The position numbers and the translations under genes are program-made. 17,532 nt of DNA from NCBI GenBank assembly GCA_964617695.1, contig CAZTYW010000041.1:1-17532 (forward strand), in the 5' to 3' direction. This DNA is from CAZTYW01 sp964617695 (lineage in GTDB: Bacteria > Chloroflexota > Dehalococcoidia > UBA2247 > RBG-13-53-26). The number at the start of each line of letters is the position of its first letter. Position 1 is the first letter of the stretch. Positions 14,214-17,532 of this stretch are shown here, in pieces. Below the pieces are notes generated by a model. That model ran no database searches and was not told the DNA's origin. It saw only the letters and a program-made list of their open reading frames with translations.

Positions 14214-15515
14214 TCACACCGCCGCAGGACTCTGTTTCAACCTCGATAGGTAGTCTCTATTCTGCCTCTCCCACTTCCTGATGATTCGACGCCCCTCGTA
14301 CCTCAAGGCAAAATCGCGATACCTGCCTTTGACCAGCATCTTGAGCATATTGACAGGTGAATAGAATTTCTTGAGCGCCCTGACCGTCTGCCTCTGCATA
14401 TCCAGGGGTGACATGTTGTCCGGCCAGTGGACGACGTGCATGCCGTCGAACAGACTCCAGTCACTTGGGTAAATCTGGGTTACAAAACGACCAGCTTCCT
14501 GAACGGCCCTGTACAGCCGACTGCCGATGATCGGGGTCAGTATGGTCAACTGAAGGGTATCCAGTTCCAACCTATCATAGACATCTGAGTAGCCGTCTGA
14601 TATGAACATTCCGTGGACTTTGATACCCCGCCTGTGGAGCGCCCTGATGCACCTCTTGACATCATCCGGGGTCTGCTTCTTCCCGTACTCTCTGAGCCTT
14701 TCCGGGTCCATCGACTCAAACCCGATGCACAGCCGCCGACAACCCGCCCTTGCCATCAGCTCCAGCATCTCCTCGTCCTCAGCTATCCTCACGCTGGTCT
14801 CGGCTGTCCACCGTGGTGTCACTCGGCGATCAATCATGAGATTCAGCAGCTCCTTTGTGACCCTCGCGTTAACACCGAAATTGTCATCGCAAAAGAAGAC
14901 GTGCCTGTGCCTGGACCGGGCAAGTTCCTGCATCACACTCTCAGCGGTTCGAAATCGATATCTCCGCCCAAACATGGGGCCGACAGAGCAGAAGGTGCAA
15001 TCGTTTGGACAACCTCTGGAGGTCGACACAGGTGTAACAGCTTGCCCCCTTCGCCCGTGCATGAGCGAGAAATCGGGGAATGGCAGGTCATCGAGTTCTT
15101 CCACCGGCCTGCCCGATACTATCTTCTCTCCACCGTACCTGACAACGTCCGGGACAACCAGCTCCCCCTCCCCCACGACCACGTGATCCGCATACTCGGC
15201 TGCTTCTTCCGGTGCAAAGGTGGCATGGCAACCACCAATGAGTACCCTACCCTTGGGATTCATCGCCCGATATGCCTCGGCTATCTCGTAGCCTCGGGGA
15301 GCAGTAGTCGTCATAATCGATATGCCCAGGATGTCCGAATCCCCTATGACCGAATAGTCAAGTTTTCCCATGTTCTCGTTGTGGACGGTGACCGTATGAC
15401 CTTCGTTCCTGAGTATAGTGGCAAGATAGAGCGGCCCGAGCATCGGCAATTCTCTAATGACTCTGGTGTAGAAATTGTAAAAGGGGGCTTGCGGCTCAAC
15501 TAGCGAAATCTTCAT
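14214..15515 (-). CDS. Radical SAM protein with N-terminal B12-binding-like domain
   Basis: 433-residue enzyme of the BchE/P-methylase-like class. The N-terminal Rossmann region (about 1-135) has the cobalamin-binding-domain pattern of ILGISIMTTTAPRGYE, VLIGGCHATFAPEEA and VVGEGE, but lacks the DxHxxG motif of base-off B12 binders. A linker typical of this class (LDDLPFPDFS) leads to the radical SAM core with Cys169-x3-Cys173-x2-Cys176 (SRGCPNDCTFCSVG), the three ligands of the SAM-binding 4Fe-4S cluster. Conserved downstream features include FCDDNF and GFESMDPERL. The C-terminal segment (about 375-433) is basic. The reaction and substrate are not recognisable; methyl transfer, cyclisation or other chemistry are all possible. 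GGAGAGAGG precedes the ATG at 15515. It leads the minus-strand block into dprA, with no obvious functional link. Confidence 0.85.
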   Translation of the reverse strand: MKISLVEPQAPFYNFYTRVIRELPMLGPLYLATILRNEGHTVTVHNENMGKLDYSVIGDSDILGISIMTTTAPRGYEIAEAYRAMNPKGRVLIGGCHATFAPEEAAEYADHVVVGEGELVVPDVVRYGGEKIVSGRPVEELDDLPFPDFSLMHGRRGQAVTPVSTSRGCPNDCTFCSVGPMFGRRYRFRTAESVMQELARSRHRHVFFCDDNFGVNARVTKELLNLMIDRRVTPRWTAETSVRIAEDEEMLELMARAGCRRLCIGFESMDPERLREYGKKQTPDDVKRCIRALHRRGIKVHGMFISDGYSDVYDRLELDTLQLTILTPIIGSRLYRAVQEAGRFVTQIYPSDWSLFDGMHVVHWPDNMSPLDMQRQTVRALKKFYSPVNMLKMLVKGRYRDFALRYEGRRIIRKWERQNRDYLSRLKQSPAAV

Positions 15516-15571
15516 CGATAAGTGCCTCTCTCCTAACCCAGATTCTTGTCCTGCGCTGATTTACGGCCACA

Positions 15572-15599
15572 ATGTTAGCACAAGGAGGCCGACATTCAA
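15572..15599 (-). promoter_or_regulatory. Possible promoter upstream of the radical SAM gene
   Basis: On the minus strand TTGAAT (15599-15594) is 16 nt from TAACAT (15577-15572). The match is weak, but it lies in the only gap between the tRNA genes and the radical SAM start, where a promoter is expected unless tRNA transcription reads through. Confidence 0.3.
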
Positions 15600-15631
15600 A
15601 ACCCCACGTGCTCAGGCGCGTTCACCAGCAG

Positions 15632-15717
15632 CGGAGAGGGTGGGATTCGAACCCACGGTCGCCAAAGGCGACACGCGCTCTCCAGGCGCGCCTGTTAAGC
15701 CACTCCAGCACCTCTCC
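15632..15717 (-). tRNA. tRNA-Ser, anticodon GGA
   Basis: 86-nt class II tRNA read on the minus strand. The acceptor stem GGAGAGG/CCTCTCC has discriminator G. The anticodon stem CGCGC/GCGCG holds loop CTGGAGA, giving anticodon GGA, which reads TCC and TCT. A long variable arm (GTCGCC-TTT-GGCGAC) is typical of serine tRNAs, and the T arm contains GGTTCGAATCC. The 3' CCA is not encoded and must be added. It lies 3 nt downstream of the tRNA-Ser(CGA) gene and shares its promoter. Confidence 0.96.
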
Positions 15718-15746
15718 CCGCGGAGAGGGTGGGATTCGAACCCACG
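15632..15746. repeat. Two direct copies of a 26-nt tRNA 3' segment
   Basis: Positions 15632-15657 and 15721-15746 are identical over 26 nt; they are the discriminator, acceptor 3' strand and T arm of the two serine tRNA genes. The 89-bp offset means recombination between copies would delete or duplicate exactly one tRNA unit. This is explained by tRNA paralogy rather than a mobile element. Confidence 0.85.
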
Positions 15747-15807
15747 CTCGCCATAGGGCGAGACCGCTTTTCGAGAGCGGCACCATCAGCCTCTCGGTCA
15801 CCTCTCC
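15721..15807 (-). tRNA. tRNA-Ser, anticodon CGA
   Basis: 87-nt class II tRNA on the minus strand. The acceptor GGAGAGG/CCTCTCC has discriminator G, the anticodon stem is CCGCT/AGCGG, and loop CTCGAAA gives anticodon CGA, reading TCG. The long variable arm is CTCGCC-CTAT-GGCGAG. No CCA is encoded. It is the first gene of a two-tRNA transcript from the promoter at 15816-15844. Its acceptor and T-arm sequence is identical to that of the neighbouring tRNA-Ser(GGA). Confidence 0.96.
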
Positions 15808-15815
15808 GGGCACCT

Positions 15816-15844
15816 ATTCTACCCAGGGCCTAATGGAGCGTCAA
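15816..15844 (-). promoter_or_regulatory. Strong promoter for the serine tRNA pair
   Basis: On the minus strand TTGACG (15844-15839), a 17-nt spacer and TAGAAT (15821-15816) place the start almost at the tRNA-Ser(CGA) 5' end, at about 15809. The rest of the purQ-tRNA gap, 15845-15982, holds only the small hairpin at 15967-15984. Confidence 0.8.
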
Positions 15845-15966
15845 GGAACTTGGTGCTGGCCCAGTTCAACCACAGCCTTGCAGGACGCAGCAGAGGCCAG
15901 TTCGGGGGCGAAAAGCCGGGGCATACACAAGATGGTCAGATGTAGTAGACGCCAGCAATTACAGGA

Positions 15967-15984
15967 GAGGAAGGCCCTTTCCTC
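15967..15984 (-). other. Stem-loop overlapping the purQ stop codon
   Basis: On the minus strand GAGGAA (15984-15979) pairs with TTCCTC (15972-15967) around AGGGCC, beginning inside the purQ TGA. No T-tract follows, so it is not a canonical intrinsic terminator; it may stabilise or pause the transcript's 3' end. Confidence 0.35.
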
Positions 15985-16669
15985 AATAGCTGGTCATCAG
16001 GGAGCGGAAGATCAACTTCCCGTCGGTCCCGCCAATCAAATCCTCGCAGGCGCGTTCCGGATGAGGCATCATACCCAAAACATTGCCTTCCCTGTTGGTA
16101 ACGCCAGCAATATTGCGTATGGAGCCATTGGGATTGGCTTCTGCCGTTATCTCGCCATTCGGGCTACAATAGCGGAAGACCACCTGTCCATTCGCTTCCA
16201 TTTCCTGTAACGTGGCCTCATCTGCGTAATAGTTGCCGTCACCATGGGAGACAGGAATGCTAAGCGTCTGCCCCTGCCGGCATAAAGAGGTGAATGGCAA
16301 GGAGGCGTTTTCCACCCTGATGGTGACCCACTGGCACCGGTACTGCAGATGACTATTGGTCATCAGGCAACCCGGCAGCAAGCCAGACTCGCACAAGACT
16401 TGAAATCCGTTGCAGATCCCGATTACCAGCCCACCACCGTGGGCGAAGCGCTCCACTGAGGTCATCACCGGCGAGAAACGGGCGATAGCACCAGCGCGAA
16501 GGTAGTCTCCATAGGAGAAGCCGCCGGGGAGGATGATACAGTCGTAACCGGAGAGGTCAGTTTCCCGATGCCAGATATAGCTGACCGGCTGACCGACGAT
16601 CTTGTCTACTACGTAGTAGCAGTCCGTATCACTCCACGTCCCGGGGAAAACGACTACGCCAAATCTCAA
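15983..16669 (-). CDS. purQ: Phosphoribosylformylglycinamidine synthase, glutaminase subunit
   Basis: Supplies ammonia from glutamine to PurL in the fourth step of de novo purine synthesis, in complex with PurL and PurS. The 228-residue class I amidotransferase has nucleophile Cys86 in GICNGFQ, and the His203/Glu205 dyad in MMPHPERACED. The oxyanion-strand glycines are in LPGGFSYGDYLRAG (48-61). The early motif reads FPGTWSDTD instead of the FPGSNCD seen in many homologues. The start is TTG at 16669, with no in-frame ATG or GTG just upstream and no strong Shine-Dalgarno. It is chosen because RFGVVVFPG is the normal N-terminus. No purL or purS adjoins, so the complex must be assembled from distant genes. 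It follows yqeY after 110 nt, with no clear promoter between. Confidence 0.93.
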   Translation of the reverse strand: MRFGVVVFPGTWSDTDCYYVVDKIVGQPVSYIWHRETDLSGYDCIILPGGFSYGDYLRAGAIARFSPVMTSVERFAHGGGLVIGICNGFQVLCESGLLPGCLMTNSHLQYRCQWVTIRVENASLPFTSLCRQGQTLSIPVSHGDGNYYADEATLQEMEANGQVVFRYCSPNGEITAEANPNGSIRNIAGVTNREGNVLGMMPHPERACEDLIGGTDGKLIFRSLMTSY

Positions 16670-16760
16670 TTTCGTGCGACCACTTGTCGGAATGCCTACG
16701 TTGTGAATGCCGGACTGCTTTCCGAGAGTGAATCTAGACTAGCGTTTGACTCAAGAACTC

Positions 16761-16795
16761 GCTTGCCAAAAGCGGAAGATCACAGATTGGCAAGC
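16761..16795 (-). other. Stem-loop spanning the yqeY stop codon
   Basis: A perfect 9-bp inverted repeat, GCTTGCCAA (16761-16769) and TTGGCAAGC (16787-16795), brackets a 17-nt loop containing the yqeY TGA. No T-run follows on the minus strand. It could stabilise the rpsU-yqeY mRNA or attenuate read-through into purQ. Confidence 0.45.
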
Positions 16796-17229
16796 AATTC
16801 CGTTACGAGGGCGTTCACTTCACTGCCCTCTGCCTTGCCTTTCACCTGAGGCATGAGCTGGCCCATCACCTTGCCCTTGTCTCCAGGACCCCTCGCCCCT
16901 ACGTCACTAATCACCTTGCGGGCAGCGGCGACGATGTCTTCCCTCGACATCTGCTGGGGTAAATACCCCTGTACAATAGCAAGCTCCTTCTCCTCTTTGG
17001 CCACCAGATCGCCGCGATTTCCCTGACGAAACGCATCGATGCTCTCCCGATGCTGCTTGGCCTGTCTGGCGATTACGCCCAGCACATCGGGTTCCTCAAG
17101 CGAACCGCCCTTGGCGATTTCGGCATTGCCTATATTTGCCAGCATCAGACGAAGAGCCGAAACCCGCTCTTTCTCCCTGTTCTTCAGGGCGTCCTTAAGA
17201 TCACCCCTCAGCTTCTGTACCAGAGACAT
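16780..17229 (-). CDS. yqeY: GatB/YqeY domain protein
   Basis: 149-residue helical protein of the YqeY family, which shares the tail domain of the GatB subunit of tRNA-dependent amidotransferase. Its own biochemical role is unestablished. Recognisable stretches are the N-terminal LRGDLKDALKNREKERVSALRLMLANI, then ELAIVQGYLPQQMS (about 82-95) and GKVMGQLMPQVKGKAEGSEVNALV near the end, which matches the tRNA-binding-like GatB tail. Length is normal for the family. The ATG at 17229 lies one base after the rpsU stop, and its Shine-Dalgarno (AGGAAGG) is inside the last rpsU codons, so translation is coupled. The rpsU-yqeY pair is common in bacteria. Confidence 0.93.
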   Translation of the reverse strand: MSLVQKLRGDLKDALKNREKERVSALRLMLANIGNAEIAKGGSLEEPDVLGVIARQAKQHRESIDAFRQGNRGDLVAKEEKELAIVQGYLPQQMSREDIVAAARKVISDVGARGPGDKGKVMGQLMPQVKGKAEGSEVNALVTELLANL

Positions 17230-17230
17230 C

Positions 17231-17437
17231 TTACCTTCCTAACGGACGGTGATTCCTCGAGCTTCTTGCGCTCTTACGCCTCTTTGTTGCTTCCTTCTTC
17301 TTGCGCTTCACGCTGGGCTTCTCGTAGGACCCTCTACGACGGATCTCCGCCAGGATCCCGTCCTGCTGTACCTTCTTGTTGAATCTCTTCAGCAGGCTCT
17401 CGAAGCTTTCGTTATCGCCCGATCTTACGTGAGCCAC
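17231..17437 (-). CDS. rpsU: 30S ribosomal protein S21
   Basis: Small-subunit protein near the anti-Shine-Dalgarno region, needed for efficient initiation. The 68-residue sequence shows the family core SFESLLKRFNKKVQQDGILAEIRRRGSYEKPSVKRKKK, followed by a basic tail (TKRRKSARSSRNHRPLGR). The start is GTG at 17437 behind an unusually G-rich AGGAGGGGGG. The gene leads the rpsU-yqeY(-purQ) unit from the promoter at 17489-17517. Confidence 0.95.
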   Translation of the reverse strand: MAHVRSGDNESFESLLKRFNKKVQQDGILAEIRRRGSYEKPSVKRKKKEATKRRKSARSSRNHRPLGR

Positions 17438-17488
17438 CTATCATCCCCCCTCCTAACTTTGACTTTAAGCTTCACGAATCCGTATCGT

Positions 17489-17517
17489 ATTTTAGCTTCT
17501 GAGTAATAGCACGTCAA
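17489..17517 (-). promoter_or_regulatory. Strong sigma70-type promoter for rpsU-yqeY
   Basis: On the minus strand TTGACG (17517-17512), a 17-nt spacer and TAAAAT (17494-17489) predict a start near 17482 and a leader of about 45 nt before the rpsU GTG. The -35 box is identical to that of the tRNA-Ser promoter at 15839-15844. Confidence 0.8.
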
Positions 17518-17532
17518 CCTGAACCGCCTGCC

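Noticed and set aside
14613..15503. 296-codon and overlapping 194-codon plus-strand open frames
   Set aside because: Both are antisense shadows of the radical SAM gene, which has a complete CxxxCxxC core.
15600..15631. Intrinsic terminator after tRNA-Ser(GGA)
   Set aside because: GGGGTTTTG on the minus strand looks terminator-like, but no stable stem precedes it.
15572..16210. 212-codon plus-strand open frame across both tRNAs and the purQ 3' end
   Set aside because: It reads through two well-formed tRNA genes in antisense and overlaps purQ; no Shine-Dalgarno or recognisable domain.

Overview
This window looks like the conserved housekeeping part of a bacterial chromosome, roughly 58-60% GC by eye. 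Gene content and order (aspS-tig-clpP; topA-dprA; rpsU-yqeY; an RNase HI and zinc-ribbon pair next to rnpB) and the protein styles best fit a Chloroflexota genome, probably Dehalococcoidia-like. That placement is my inference from memory of gene neighbourhoods, not a search result. I see no mobile element, phage, plasmid or CRISPR signal. No gene-free stretch exceeds 300 bases.

Layout. (1) 1-1325, minus strand: a C4 zinc-ribbon coiled-coil protein, a short RNase HI, then the 5' end of the RNase P RNA gene, which runs off the left edge. (2) 1376-1434: two back-to-back sigma70-type promoters, one for the zinc-ribbon operon and one for aspS. (3) 1460-5341, plus strand: aspS (TTG start), tig and clpP, covering aminoacylation, nascent-chain folding and proteolysis. 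(4) 5352-15515, minus strand, a long co-directional block read as radical SAM protein, dprA, topA, aroQ, M24 aminopeptidase, efp, PHP phosphoesterase, formyltransferase-like protein, HAD phosphatase and PfkB kinase. The last four are packed with 2-nt gaps or a 4-nt ATGA overlap and look like one small-molecule pathway that I cannot name. (5) 15632-15807, minus strand: tandem tRNA-Ser(GGA) and tRNA-Ser(CGA) with their own strong promoter. (6) 15983-17437, minus strand: rpsU, yqeY and purQ behind a strong promoter.

Points of interest. The AspRS carries His31 and Gly83, the residue pair linked to non-discriminating AspRS enzymes that charge both tRNA-Asp and tRNA-Asn. EF-P carries Arg32 rather than Lys at the loop tip. 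The four-enzyme PHP/formyltransferase/HAD/PfkB cassette is the best candidate for an undescribed system. Promoters fit a uniform model (TTGACG or TTGAAA, 17-nt spacer, TANAAT). No canonical intrinsic terminator was found, and six of the seventeen protein genes start with GTG or TTG.
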